DNA of 64,000 nt. It comes from Paenarthrobacter sp. Z7-10 (GTDB taxonomy: Bacteria > Actinomycetota > Actinomycetes > Actinomycetales > Micrococcaceae). The stretch is from contig NZ_JADPVH010000010.1 of assembly GCF_026932795.1 (NCBI RefSeq), positions 1-64,000 of the forward strand, written 5' to 3'. The first letter of the stretch is position 1; each line of letters begins with the position of its first letter. This document shows positions 8,539 through 17,220 of this stretch, one piece after another. Below the pieces are notes generated by a model that was not told where the DNA came from, searched no databases, and worked only from the letters and a program-made list of their open reading frames with translations. The translations under genes were made by a program, and so were the position numbers.

Positions 8539-9963
8539 ATGAGTACTTTAACGACTGCCCTGCCCACCCGTCCTCAAGGCCCGGACCAGGCAGATGCCGG
8601 CGCATTCGCCGACAGCACCCCCGGTGCCTTTCCACTGCTGGAGGTGGCCGGAGCGCAGCTGCACGCTCCCTTGGTGAAGGGCGGCAGCGTCCGTTATGCC
8701 AACCTGGATTATGCCGCCTCCACCCCCGCCGCTCAAACTGTTGCTGATTACCTGACCCAGATCCTGCCGTACTACGCCAGCGTTCACCGCGGTGCCGGTT
8801 TCACCTCGCAGGTCAGCACCTCAGTCTACGAAAATGCCCGAACGACCGTGCGCAATTTCGTTGGCGGCCGCCCCGACGACGCGGTGATTTTTACCCGTAA
8901 CACCACCGATTCGCTGAACCTGCTGGCCGGCTGCCTGAGCGGACACGCCGGCGACGTGGTTTACCTCGATATCGAACACCACGCCAACCTGCTCCCCTGG
9001 CAGCGCCTGCCGCACCGCAGCGTCGTCGCCCGCGATTCGCTGGCCGAAACGCTGCGGGTGTTGGAGGCGGAACTCAGCCACGGAAACGTCACCCTGCTGG
9101 CAGTCTCCGGCGCCTCCAATATCACAGGCGAGATCCTGCCGGTCAAAGAGCTTGCCGCGCTGGCGCACCGGTATGGCGCCCGGATCGTGGTGGATGCGGC
9201 CCAGCTTGCTCCGCACCGCAGAATAAACATCGCCGCCGACGACATTGATTACCTCGCGTTTTCGGGGCACAAGCTCTATGCACCCTTCGGGACCGGCGTT
9301 TTAGTGGGGCGTGTTGATTGGCTCGACGCGGGAGAGCCGCATTTGGCCGGCGGCGGGGCGGTGAGGGAGGCACGGCTGGAAACGGTCAGCTGGGCCTCCT
9401 CTCCGGCCAGGCACGAGGCCGGCTCCCCGAATGTGCTCGGTGCCGCCACGCTGGCGAGGGCCACAGAAGTTTTGGCCGGACTGGACCACGCGCAATGGCG
9501 GTCCCATGAGGAAGCGCTTCGCCGCTGCTTGGTCGCCGGGCTGGAGCGGCTGCACGGCGTGAAGGTGCACCGGCTCTTTACCGATGCACAGGACTTCCCG
9601 TCCAGCGGATCCATCGGTGTGGTGAATTTCTCCGTGGCCGGCTACGACGCCGGCCTCGCGGCGGCCTACCTCTCGGCCGAGCACGGAGTTGGCGTGCGGG
9701 ACGGAAAATTCTGCGCCCACCCGCTGCTGCGGCGGCTCGGCCTGCCCTCCGGGTCGCTGCGCGCAAGCTTCGGCATCGGCTCCAGGCTGGAGGACGCGCA
9801 GCGTCTGATCGAGGGCGTCGCGACACTGCTGGAGTCCGGGTTGGGCTGCGACTACATCGTGGATTCCGGCCGCTGGGTACCGGCCGTGGACCAACGCGAG
9901 TACCCCGAATGGTCACCCAACACGCCGGGGACCGCAGGCGCTGCTCCCTGCAGCCAGGACTGA
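8539..9963 (+). CDS. class V aminotransferase, cysteine-desulfurase-like
   Basis: A 474-residue PLP enzyme. The PLP lysine is K245 in SGHKLYAPFGTG, preceded by the cofactor Asp D219 in VVDAAQLAPH. A late FCAHPLL motif places a cysteine where group II cysteine desulfurases carry the catalytic residue. A start at ATG 8539 fits GAGG at 8531-8534; TTG 8527 is the longer alternative. Control by a SAM-IV riboswitch points to sulfur amino acid metabolism, for example sulfur transfer from cysteine, but the substrate is inferred. The N-terminal 35 residues are outside the family core. A methyltransferase gene follows. Confidence 0.88.
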   Translation: MSTLTTALPTRPQGPDQADAGAFADSTPGAFPLLEVAGAQLHAPLVKGGSVRYANLDYAASTPAAQTVADYLTQILPYYASVHRGAGFTSQVSTSVYENARTTVRNFVGGRPDDAVIFTRNTTDSLNLLAGCLSGHAGDVVYLDIEHHANLLPWQRLPHRSVVARDSLAETLRVLEAELSHGNVTLLAVSGASNITGEILPVKELAALAHRYGARIVVDAAQLAPHRRINIAADDIDYLAFSGHKLYAPFGTGVLVGRVDWLDAGEPHLAGGGAVREARLETVSWASSPARHEAGSPNVLGAATLARATEVLAGLDHAQWRSHEEALRRCLVAGLERLHGVKVHRLFTDAQDFPSSGSIGVVNFSVAGYDAGLAAAYLSAEHGVGVRDGKFCAHPLLRRLGLPSGSLRASFGIGSRLEDAQRLIEGVATLLESGLGCDYIVDSGRWVPAVDQREYPEWSPNTPGTAGAAPCSQD

Positions 9964-10022
9964 GCATCGCCGCCGGACGGTACTGTAGAACCGCAGGTTT
10001 TGGCGGAACTTCAAGGAGCGGC

Positions 10023-10799
10023 ATGGCAGCGACCCGGGACGGGCCCAATCTCGACGAACGGCGCCGCCGGGAGCTGGCGGGAAGCTTCCAGGATGGCGGC
10101 GGGCACTACGATCGCGTGCGGCCAGGCTATCCCTCGTCGTCGCTGCAGTGGCTGCTCGCCGGCGGCGGCCGAAGCATCCAGGCGGTGCTGGACGTGGGTG
10201 CCGGAACGGGAAAGTACACGGACCTTTTACTGCGGGCCGGCCTGGATGTCGTGGCCCTTGATCCCTCCCGCGACATGCTCGCCCAGCTCGCACGGCGGCA
10301 TCCGAGGGTGCGGACCATTCATGGTGCGGCCGAGGAGATCGCCCTGCCGGACGCCAACATGGACGCAGCCGTGGTTGCACAGGCTTGGCACTGGTGTGAC
10401 CCGCTGCAGGCCAGCGCGGAGATCTCGCGCGTGCTCCGGCCGGGAGGAACCTTGGGTCTGATTTGGAACCAGTTGGATGTCAGCGTGCCATGGGTCCATC
10501 GGCTGTCGAGGATCATGCACGCCGGCGACGTCCACAGACCCGGCTTCCGGCCGCTGGTGGGCCCCGAATTTTCGTCCCTAGCGGCGCAGGTGACACAGTG
10601 GGAGCAGCCGCTGACTCCGGCTGATCTGCTGGAGCTGGCCCAATCGCGCAGTTATTACCTTGCCGCCGGGGTGGTGGACCGCAACCGGGTCCTTGGCAAC
10701 CTGCGTTGGTACCTGCACGAGCATCTGGGACACGCCGTCGACGATGTCCTGCAGCTGCCATACCTCACGCATACATGGCGGGCGGACAAGCACGTCTGA
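10023..10799 (+). CDS. class I SAM-dependent methyltransferase
   Basis: A 258-residue methyltransferase. Motif I is VLDVGAGTGKYTDLLL, followed by the acidic DPSRDML loop and, later, AWHWCDPLQASAEISRVLRPGG, a layout typical of methyltransf_11 proteins. The frame opens at 9909, but ATG 10023 has AAGGAG four bases upstream and TACTGT, a possible -10, lies 30 bp before it. It sits 59 bp after the riboswitch-controlled PLP gene and probably shares its transcript, which would place a SAM-using enzyme under SAM control. The substrate is unknown. Confidence 0.85.
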   Translation: MAATRDGPNLDERRRRELAGSFQDGGGHYDRVRPGYPSSSLQWLLAGGGRSIQAVLDVGAGTGKYTDLLLRAGLDVVALDPSRDMLAQLARRHPRVRTIHGAAEEIALPDANMDAAVVAQAWHWCDPLQASAEISRVLRPGGTLGLIWNQLDVSVPWVHRLSRIMHAGDVHRPGFRPLVGPEFSSLAAQVTQWEQPLTPADLLELAQSRSYYLAAGVVDRNRVLGNLRWYLHEHLGHAVDDVLQLPYLTHTWRADKHV

Positions 10800-10837
10800 G
10801 CTGTTATCTTGGCGCATACCTGCTTTCCGCGCTAAGG

Positions 10838-10853
10838 TTTAGGTATACCTAAA
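10838..10853. promoter_or_regulatory. DtxR/MntR-type operator before mntH
   Basis: TTTAGGTATACCTAAA is a perfect 16-bp palindrome 50 bp before the mntH start, in the style of DtxR/MntR-family boxes. A weaker second copy, TTAGACATACCTA, follows at 10862-10874. The MntR-like gene two loci downstream is the natural ligand-sensing repressor, so manganese-dependent repression of mntH is the likely meaning. Confidence 0.8.
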
Positions 10854-10903
10854 CTTCAGGCTTAGACATACCTAGATAACCGGGGCAATGCGAAGGGGCG
10901 GCC

Positions 10904-12166
10904 GTGCTGGAGGTAACGACCCATAAGCCGGTTCCGCCGAGGGCCGCCGGCAAGGCCAGGAATCTGCTGCTGCTGATGGGGCCGGCCTTTGTTGCCGCCA
11001 TCGCCTATGTCGATCCGGGAAACGTCGCCGCGAATCTAACCTCGGGCGCGAAATACGGCTACATGTTGGTGTGGGTGCTCGTCGCCGCCAATGCCATGGC
11101 CATGCTGATTCAGTACCAATCCGCCAAACTCGGTGTGGTGACGGGGAAATCCCTGCCGGAACTTCTCGGCGCCAGGTTGCGCACCGGTAATCGCCGCGCC
11201 TACTGGCTGCAGGCGGAAGTCGTTGCCATTGCCACCGATTTGGCCGAGGTAGTCGGCGGGGCCATCGCGCTGAATCTGCTTTTCGGTCTGCCGCTGCCGC
11301 TGGCGGGCCTGATCGTTGGAGTTATTTCCACCCTCATGCTGACCGTGCAAAACCGGCGAAGCCAGCGCACCTTTGAGTCGCTGATCATGGCCCTGCTGTT
11401 GATCATCACGGTGGGATTCCTGGCCGGATTAGTGGTCAGCCCACCTGATCCTGCCGGAGTGCTGGGAGGCCTCGTGCCCCGGTTCCAGGGCGCCGGAAGC
11501 ATCCTCCTCAGCGCCAGCATGCTGGGGGCAACGGTAATGCCGCATGCCATCTACCTGCACTCCGCGCTCTCCCGGGACCGGCACCCGCACGCACGGCGGT
11601 CGGCGGCGACCCTGGACTCGGTGGTCAAGGCAACGCGCTGGGATGTGGTGGGGGCTCTGATGCTGGCAGGCATAGTCAACATCGGCATGCTGCTGCTGGC
11701 GGCGTCCACCCTCGGCGGAGTACCTGGCACGGGCAGCATCGAAGGCGCACACGCGGCTATCGCGGCGAATCTCGGACCCGTGATCGGCGTCATTTTTGCC
11801 ATCGGACTGCTCGCCTCAGGGCTGGCGTCCACCTCAGTGGGCTGTTATGCCGGAGCCACCATCATGGCGGGGCTGCTGAAGATCAAGCTTCCGCTGCTCA
11901 CCCGGCGGGTGGTCAGTCTGATTCCCGCGCTGGCCCTGCTGACCTTCGGCGTGGACCCCACCTGGGCGCTGGTGATCAGCCAGGTGGTCCTGAGTTTCGG
12001 CATCCCATTCGCCCTGATTCCGCTGCTGCGTCTGACCGGAAGCCGGGAGGTGATGGGTAAGTACCGGGACGGTCCACTCCTGCGGATTGCCGCCGTCGCC
12101 AGCGTGTGCCTCGTGGTCGCGCTGAACCTCGTGCTGCTGGCCTTGACCTTTTCGGGACGGAGTTAG
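10904..12166 (+). CDS. mntH: Nramp-family Mn(II)/metal transporter
   Basis: A 420-residue transporter with about 11 membrane segments. Both metal-site signatures are present: DPGN at 37-40 in helix 1 and the helix-6 MPH at 212-214 (GATVMPHAIYLHS). Nramp proteins import Mn(II) or Fe(II) with protons; the MntR neighbour favours manganese. The GTG start has AAGGGG upstream and the promoter region holds the palindromic metal-repressor box. The 3' end is duplicated in a 30-bp tandem array that repeats its stop-codon region. Confidence 0.93.
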   Translation: MLEVTTHKPVPPRAAGKARNLLLLMGPAFVAAIAYVDPGNVAANLTSGAKYGYMLVWVLVAANAMAMLIQYQSAKLGVVTGKSLPELLGARLRTGNRRAYWLQAEVVAIATDLAEVVGGAIALNLLFGLPLPLAGLIVGVISTLMLTVQNRRSQRTFESLIMALLLIITVGFLAGLVVSPPDPAGVLGGLVPRFQGAGSILLSASMLGATVMPHAIYLHSALSRDRHPHARRSAATLDSVVKATRWDVVGALMLAGIVNIGMLLLAASTLGGVPGTGSIEGAHAAIAANLGPVIGVIFAIGLLASGLASTSVGCYAGATIMAGLLKIKLPLLTRRVVSLIPALALLTFGVDPTWALVISQVVLSFGIPFALIPLLRLTGSREVMGKYRDGPLLRIAAVASVCLVVALNLVLLALTFSGRS

Positions 12167-12235
12167 GCTCGGCGCGACTCCCGGTCCGCGGCTTAGGCTC
12201 GGCGGGACGCACGCTCCGTGACTCAAGCTGGCAGG
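12163..12235. repeat. 30-bp tandem duplication over the mntH stop codon
   Basis: TTAGGCTCGGCGCGAC, containing the mntH TAG, starts at 12163 and recurs as TTAGGCTCGGCGGGAC at 12193, exactly 30 bp on. A degenerate third copy (TCAAGCTGGCAGG) sits another 30 bp on, at 12223. It is one of several arrays here that repeat a gene's 3' end with its stop. Confidence 0.75.
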
Positions 12236-12279
12236 TCGGACTTGCCCGACATTCCTGTCCCGATCGCAGGGCCGGTACT

Positions 12280-12999
12280 GTGGAAGCTGTGAAGCCTGCC
12301 GCCACCTCCTCGAGTATCGAGGACTACGTGAAAGTGATTTATGCCTTCACCGAGTGGCAGGACAAACCCATCAGCTCCTCGGAACTGGCCAGTCGGCTGG
12401 GGATTGCAAACTCCTCCGTTTCAGAAATGGTCCGAAAGCTGAAGGATCAGGGCTTGGTCACCCACCGACCTTATGGCGCCATCCGGCTGACGCCCGGCGG
12501 GCTGACTCTGGCCCTTTCGATGGTACGGCGCCACCGGCTGCTGGAAACCTATTTGGTACAGGAACTCGGCTACAGCTGGGACGAAGTCCATGATGAGGCC
12601 GAGCTGCTGGAACACGCGGTGTCCGACACCTTCATTGAGCGGATGTCGGCCAAGCTCGGCCATCCCACCAGGGATCCCCACGGAGACCCGATACCCGGCG
12701 CCGATGGTGCCGTCCTGGTGCCGACGGCGCACCGTCTGAACGAGCTGGATGCCGGACATGCGGGACGGCTCGTGCGGATCAGCGACGATAATCCCGAACT
12801 GCTGCGCTACCTGAGCCGGGAGGGCATCGGCCTCGATTCCTGGCTTAGCGTTGCCGGCCGCAGGCCGTTCGGCGGGGCATTGGTGGTCCGGATAGGCCAA
12901 GCGGAACGGGACCGCGAGATCGACCTCGCGGACGAAGTTACGGCCTCGCTGTGGCTACGTACAGAGGGAACCCACCCGGGCTGCACCCTGTCGGAGTAG
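12280..12999 (+). CDS. mntR: MntR/DtxR-family metal-dependent regulator
   Basis: About 239 residues. The N-terminal winged helix is clear (IEDYVKVIYAFTEW, SSELASRLGIANSSVSEMVR, RPYGAIRLTPGG), followed by the dimerisation/metal domain (RRHRLLETYLVQELGYSWDEV, DEAELLEHAVSDTFIERM) and a C-terminal SH3/FeoA-like domain. The frame is open further upstream, but the family begins just before KPAATSSSIEDYVKVIY; GTG 12280 and GTG 12289 are both possible and neither has a strong ribosome-binding site. It probably represses mntH through the palindrome before that gene. A 17-bp array begins at its stop codon. Confidence 0.9.
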   Translation: MEAVKPAATSSSIEDYVKVIYAFTEWQDKPISSSELASRLGIANSSVSEMVRKLKDQGLVTHRPYGAIRLTPGGLTLALSMVRRHRLLETYLVQELGYSWDEVHDEAELLEHAVSDTFIERMSAKLGHPTRDPHGDPIPGADGAVLVPTAHRLNELDAGHAGRLVRISDDNPELLRYLSREGIGLDSWLSVAGRRPFGGALVVRIGQAERDREIDLADEVTASLWLRTEGTHPGCTLSE

Positions 13000-13120
13000 G
13001 GCCGCACCGGATTACGCGGCGCACCAGATTACGCGGCGCACCAGATTAGGGAGCGCGCCAGAATAGGGACCGCGCCAGAATAGGGACCGCGCCACAATGG
13101 GGACCGCGCCACAATGGGGA
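12998..13120. repeat. 17-bp tandem array starting at the mntR stop codon
   Basis: About seven units of the type GGGACCGCGCCAGAATA, drifting from GGGCCGCACCGGATTA near the gene to GGGACCGCGCCACAATG far from it. The first unit overlaps the TAG, and a related GGGCTGCACC lies just inside the coding sequence. The gradual drift suggests stepwise expansion away from the gene end. It occupies nearly the whole gap to the convergent MFS gene. Confidence 0.85.
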
Positions 13121-13137
13121 CACCCCGCACCAGGCCA

Positions 13138-14517
13138 TCACTGCGCAGGGCGGGTGGTATTGCTGATCCCGATGGCGGAAATCGCGGCACCGGCAAAGAG
13201 CAGCACGGCCGTCACTATGGCGGCGCGGTGCAGCCCCGCAGTATCCAGCGTGCCACCCACTACAACACCCGCGAACGCAATGCTCACCAGCCCGGCGATG
13301 CGTGCCACCGCATTGTTGATGGCTGATCCCATGCCCGCCCGCGCTGGTGCCACCGAGCCCAGGATCGCCGAGGTCAGCGGCGCCACAGTGATGGAAAGTC
13401 CCAAACCGAAAACCAGGATGCCGGGCAATACCGTTAACCAGTAATTGATTGGATGCCCTACGCTCAACAGCAGCAGAAAACCCACTCCGGCGACGGCGGG
13501 CCCGACCGTCATGAACAGCCGCGGACCCCGCCTTCCCGCCAGCGCGCCAAACCGGGAGGACAACGCCAGCAGCGCCATGGTGGCCGGCAGCAGGGCGATC
13601 CCGGCCAGGGTGGCCGGCAGGCCTGCGACTTGTTGGAGATAGATGGTGAGCACGAAAAAACCCAACGACAATGCGCCGTAAATCATCAGCGTGGCCACGT
13701 TTCCGGCGGAGAAATTCCGCACCCCGAACAGCTCCAACGGCATCATCGGCGAAGCAGACCGGCGCTCATGGACCACAAACGCCACGAGCGCCGCGGGTCC
13801 GAGCAGCAGCGGGATCAGCACCACCGGACTGCGCCAGCCGAAGGAACCCTGCTCAATCAGGGCGAACACGGATCCTCCCAGCCCGACGACGGCAAGCACC
13901 GTTCCCAGGATGTCGACGCGTACGCCCGGGTCCCGCGGAGCATCGGTATGACGCAGGGCAGCCAGCAGCGGCATCGAGATCAGCACCGGGATCAAGTTGA
14001 CGAAGAATACGAAGCGCCACGACAGCAGGTCCACGGCCGCTCCGCCCACCAGTGGTGCCACAATAGTGGAGGCCCCGGTCCACGCCGTCCAACGGCCAAT
14101 CGCCTTCGCCTGTGCGTGCCCGGAGAATTCGCTGATAATCAGGGCCAGGGAGCTTGGAACGAGCAGTGCTCCCGCTGCCCCTTGCAGGCCCCGTCCCAGG
14201 ATGAGCATGACGTTATTGACCGCGAAGCCGCAGAGCACGGACATGGCAGCGAATCCGATCAGCCCCCATTGCAGGATGCGGACCCGGCCAAAGAGGTCCG
14301 ACAAAGAACCTGCTACGAGAATCAGTGCACCGAGGGTGAGCAAATAGGCATCGACCACCCACTGCTGGGACAAGATCCCGCCGCCGAAGTCCCGTTGGAT
14401 GGCTGGCAGCGCCAGATTGACCACACTGCCGTCCAGGATAGCGACGAAGGAGGCCAAAATGGTCACCATCAATACCCTGCGCTGATGCGCTGCCAGCCCG
14501 GGTGCATCCAACGACAT
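13138..14517 (-). CDS. MFS transporter, EmrB/QacA (DHA2) type
   Basis: A 459-residue membrane protein with about 14 hydrophobic segments. Motif D1 is visible near the start (VAILDGSVVNLALPAIQRDF), motif A as GSLSDLFGRVRIL, and motif C-like Gly-rich sequence follows (WTAWTGASTIVAPLVGGA). The family exports drugs or metabolites by proton antiport; the substrate is unknown. It starts two bases after the stop of a small acidic protein gene on the same strand, so the two probably form an operon. It converges on mntR across a repeat array. Confidence 0.88.
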   Translation of the reverse strand: MSLDAPGLAAHQRRVLMVTILASFVAILDGSVVNLALPAIQRDFGGGILSQQWVVDAYLLTLGALILVAGSLSDLFGRVRILQWGLIGFAAMSVLCGFAVNNVMLILGRGLQGAAGALLVPSSLALIISEFSGHAQAKAIGRWTAWTGASTIVAPLVGGAAVDLLSWRFVFFVNLIPVLISMPLLAALRHTDAPRDPGVRVDILGTVLAVVGLGGSVFALIEQGSFGWRSPVVLIPLLLGPAALVAFVVHERRSASPMMPLELFGVRNFSAGNVATLMIYGALSLGFFVLTIYLQQVAGLPATLAGIALLPATMALLALSSRFGALAGRRGPRLFMTVGPAVAGVGFLLLLSVGHPINYWLTVLPGILVFGLGLSITVAPLTSAILGSVAPARAGMGSAINNAVARIAGLVSIAFAGVVVGGTLDTAGLHRAAIVTAVLLFAGAAISAIGISNTTRPAQ

Positions 14518-14519
14518 AG

Positions 14520-14732
14520 CTACACCATAGTCTGCGCCCCGGTTCCCGTGTCGTCGTCGTCGCCGCGCCCGTCACCGTCACCGTCACCCGACTGTGCCTC
14601 CGGGTCTTCCTCGGGCTCAAAGGTCGTCGGTTCGGGACCGGCACCCAGGCCCACACCGCGTTGTCCCGCGGGAACGCTGCCGCCGGGTGCCTCGCCGTCG
14701 TCGGGATCCTTGTTGTTCGCCTCAGTGCTCAC
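14520..14732 (-). CDS. small acidic protein, function unknown
   Basis: A 70-residue, strongly acidic, probably disordered protein rich in Glu, Asp and Gly; the tail contains a (GD)n run followed by RGDDDDTGTG. The GTG start is supported by a strong GAGGAGG six bases upstream. It is immediately upstream of the MFS gene (two-base gap), so it is co-transcribed with it. I recognise no domain and assign no function. The frame continues upstream past the GTG, but that part is rejected because the ribosome-binding site fits this start. Confidence 0.7.
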   Translation of the reverse strand: MSTEANNKDPDDGEAPGGSVPAGQRGVGLGAGPEPTTFEPEEDPEAQSGDGDGDGRGDDDDTGTGAQTMV

Positions 14733-14898
14733 GTCGTCCTCCTCGCCTCGCCGGCCCGACCGAGAGACGACCGACCGGTAGGTCAACTGTAGTTCCCGCT
14801 CCAGCACAAAGGAAAGCCTGCTTAGGATGGAGATCAGGGCCCTCCGCTCGCCGACTGGCCCAGCCGGGGCGGAACCTGAATGATCCAGGAGGTCAGGG

Positions 14899-15633
14899 AT
14901 GGGAACTGTGGAGCTGATCCTGATTCGGCACGGCGAAAGCGAGGGCAACGTCGCCGCATCCGCCGCGCAGGCTGCAGGCGCCGAGACGATCGACATTGAC
15001 CTCCGGGACGCGGACGTCCCGCTCAGTGCCACCGGCCGGCGGCAGGCGCAGGCTCTCGCTCCATGGTTGGCCGGCCTCGCCGAAACGCAGCGCCCCACCT
15101 CGGCCTGGTCCTCCCCCTACCTGCGGGCACGTCAGACGGCAGAGGCAGCCAAGTTCGGGCAGCCGAATGCGCTGCGGGTGGATGAACGGCTGCGCGACCG
15201 CGAACTGGGCATTCTCGACCTGCTGACCGCCGTGGGAGTCCAGGCCCGCTATCCGGCCGAGGCGCAGCGGAGGCAGTGGTTGGGAAAGTTCTACTACCGG
15301 CCCCCGGGTGGGGAATCCTGGGCCGATGTCGTCCTTCGCGTCCGGTCGCTGCTGGCAGATCTGGACCGGCGGGACGACGGCGGTCGGGTGGCGTTGGTAT
15401 GCCACGACGCGGTGATTCTGCTCTTGCGCTACGTCTGCGAGGACCTGAGTGAGGAAAACCTGCTTGCCCTCGCCGCCTCGACAGCTGTGCTCAATGGCTC
15501 CATCACCCGGCTGGTCCGCCCGTCCGGCCGGGGCCTGTGGCAGCTTGCATCCTTCAACCAGGTGGATCATTTGGAAGAGACAGGAACCCCCGTGACCCAG
15601 CATGCCGGTGATACAGATGCCCTCCCGCACTGA
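14899..15633 (+). CDS. histidine phosphatase (phosphoglycerate-mutase-like)
   Basis: A 244-residue protein of the histidine phosphatase superfamily. The phospho-accepting histidine is in the RHGESEGN motif (R10, H11, G12, E13), with SSPYLRARQTAE for the second Arg and VCHDAVILLL for the second His. The substrate is not evident. AGGAGG lies eight bases before the ATG. It overlaps the start of the damaged NAD(P)HX dehydratase gene by 17-32 bp, so the two were once an operon. Confidence 0.87.
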   Translation: MGTVELILIRHGESEGNVAASAAQAAGAETIDIDLRDADVPLSATGRRQAQALAPWLAGLAETQRPTSAWSSPYLRARQTAEAAKFGQPNALRVDERLRDRELGILDLLTAVGVQARYPAEAQRRQWLGKFYYRPPGGESWADVVLRVRSLLADLDRRDDGGRVALVCHDAVILLLRYVCEDLSEENLLALAASTAVLNGSITRLVRPSGRGLWQLASFNQVDHLEETGTPVTQHAGDTDALPH

Positions 15634-16371
15634 GGTCACGCCCACGTTGCTGCGTGGTTGGCAATTGTCCAAGGAGGCCCAGGGCAAGGACGTCCGGGGC
15701 ACCGTCCTGGTGATCGGTGGAGCCAGTAAAACACCGGGTGCGGCTATCCTCAGTGGTCTGGCCGCGCTCCGGGCGGGCGCCGGGCGGCTCGTGCTGGCGC
15801 TGGACGAAACCGTGGCGGTCGCGGCGGCCATCGCCGTGCCCGAGAGCGCCGTCGTCGGACTGCCGGCCGGAGCGGACCAGGGCCGGCAGATCGCCGCTGT
15901 GCTTGCCCGGAACTGGCCGCGGCTGACGTCGTCGTCGTCGGACCCGGTCTGGATGACGCCCGGCAAACTACGGAACTGCAGCGGTGCGTCGGCGCCCTGG
16001 CCGGACCCGCAACGCGGCTGGTCCTGGACGCCTATGCCCTCGGTGTGCTGCGCGGGCTCGGTGAAGTTTACGAACCGTGGGCCGGTCGACTGGTGCTGAC
16101 GCCGAACCGTGCCGAGGCCGCGCGCTTACTGGATTCCGAAGGAGTTCCCATGCCGCAGGCTGTTCCGGCGATCGCGGAAAAATACCGGGCGGTGGTAACC
16201 GGACAAGGCATCATTGCCAGCCCCGAGGGGGACGTGTGGACGGTAGCAGCCGGGAACCCGGGACTGGGGACCTCCGGCAGCGGCGACGTGCTGGCCGGTG
16301 CGGTGGGAGGCTTCCTGGCCCGCGAACTGCTTGATGCGATGCCGCAGGTTCTTTCCGAACTGACCTTCTGA
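15602..16371 (+). pseudogene. nnrD: ADP-dependent NAD(P)H-hydrate dehydratase, frameshifted and internally deleted
   Basis: The N-terminal half (GTVLVIGGASKTPGAAILSG, AGAGRLVLALDE) and the C-terminal half (VLTPNRAEAARLLD, GLGTSGSGDVLAGA) belong to NnrD, which repairs hydrated NAD(P)H. The frame breaks near 15910: CCCGGAACTGG would read through as LAR-ELAAADVVVVGPGLDD if one more G were present. In addition, LAGAVGGFLARELLDAMPQVL joins the dehydratase motif directly to the usual protein end, so roughly 40-50 residues in between seem lost. The start is ATG 15602 or 15617. A sequencing error could explain the frameshift but not the deletion. Confidence 0.75.
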
Positions 16372-16496
16372 CAGTGCTGGCTTGGGGCAGGCGAAAAGTA
16401 CTTGCAATGCTGCCAAAACGGCGTAGCTTTCACAGTGAGACTTGAAGAGCCTCGATGGACAGCGGCCCGTCCGGCCACACCCTTAGGGAGCACACC

Positions 16497-16631
16497 ATGC
16501 CTGACAAATCACCTCACCGGCATCTGAACAAAAAACCGGTAAAAACGATCAAGGAAAAACGCGCTGAAAAGCGCTCCACCGGGGCCGCCGACGCCACGAC
16601 CGACGCCGTCGCCCATATCAAGAAGCGCTAG
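16497..16631 (+). CDS. small basic protein, function unknown
   Basis: A 44-residue Lys/Arg-rich protein beginning MPDKSPHRHLNKKPVKTIK and ending VAHIKKR. AGGGAG lies seven to eight bases before the ATG. Small basic proteins of this pattern are common in actinobacterial genomes; no function is known to me, though the charge would allow nucleic-acid contact. Codon use fits the neighbours and the start is well supported, so it is likely a real gene although short. It stands alone between two pseudogenes. Confidence 0.72.
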   Translation: MPDKSPHRHLNKKPVKTIKEKRAEKRSTGAADATTDAVAHIKKR

Positions 16632-16702
16632 GGTTCGAGCCGCTTCACCAACGCACACCTGCTGGTCCAGCTGCGGCGATACCGGGCGGCCAGCTGGAGC
16701 TG

Positions 16703-17080
16703 TCAGCTGTCTTGGAGCACGCTCAGAACGTTGCCCGCCGGGTCCTTGAACCAGGCGATAAGAGGGCCGCCGCCGCGGAAAATTCCCTTTTCGTCCATTT
16801 TGCCGACCATTTGCGGGTAACGCTCGAACTGCACGCCCCGCTCGCCCAAACCGTCCACGGCCGTTCCGATATCGCGCACCGGAAAATTCAGCACGGTGTA
16901 GGACGCCGTAGCGTGGCCCGGGGATGACTAGACCAGGACGTCCGCACCACCGGCCAGATGCAGCCGCAGCATGCCGTTCTCCTCGGTTACGTTCAACCCC
17001 AGCGTTTCAGCGTAAAACGTCCGCGCTGCAGCTATGTCATTGACGGAAAAGCCGCTGAAAGCCTTTGTATCACCCAGCAT
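16703..17080 (-). pseudogene. VOC/glyoxalase-family protein with in-frame amber codon
   Basis: One frame of 126 codons from ATG 17080 to TGA 16703 codes for a complete small glyoxalase-fold protein: [29 protein letters not shown], then [19 protein letters not shown] and [20 protein letters not shown]. It is interrupted by a TAG at 16930-16928, directly after ADVLV, where relatives often carry a tyrosine. The downstream part is unscrambled, so the mutation looks recent. VOC proteins act on small electrophiles or resist drugs. Unless suppressed, only the first 50 residues are made. Confidence 0.8.
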
Positions 17081-17220
17081 GACTCCTACTTTCACCGCGC
17101 CAGAGAACTAATGGCATAACTCTAACCGTCTGAGGGCTGCTGGGAGCGGCGGATCCGGCCCCGGGGCCGCCGGCCACCCCGAGCCGCGGCCTCTCCAAAC
17201 GGAGGGAGCTGAGGGCGGCC

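Noticed and set aside
13453-14781. 442-codon plus-strand frame over the MFS gene
   Set aside because: Antisense shadow of a GC-rich gene; Gln/His/Arg-rich composition without family likeness.
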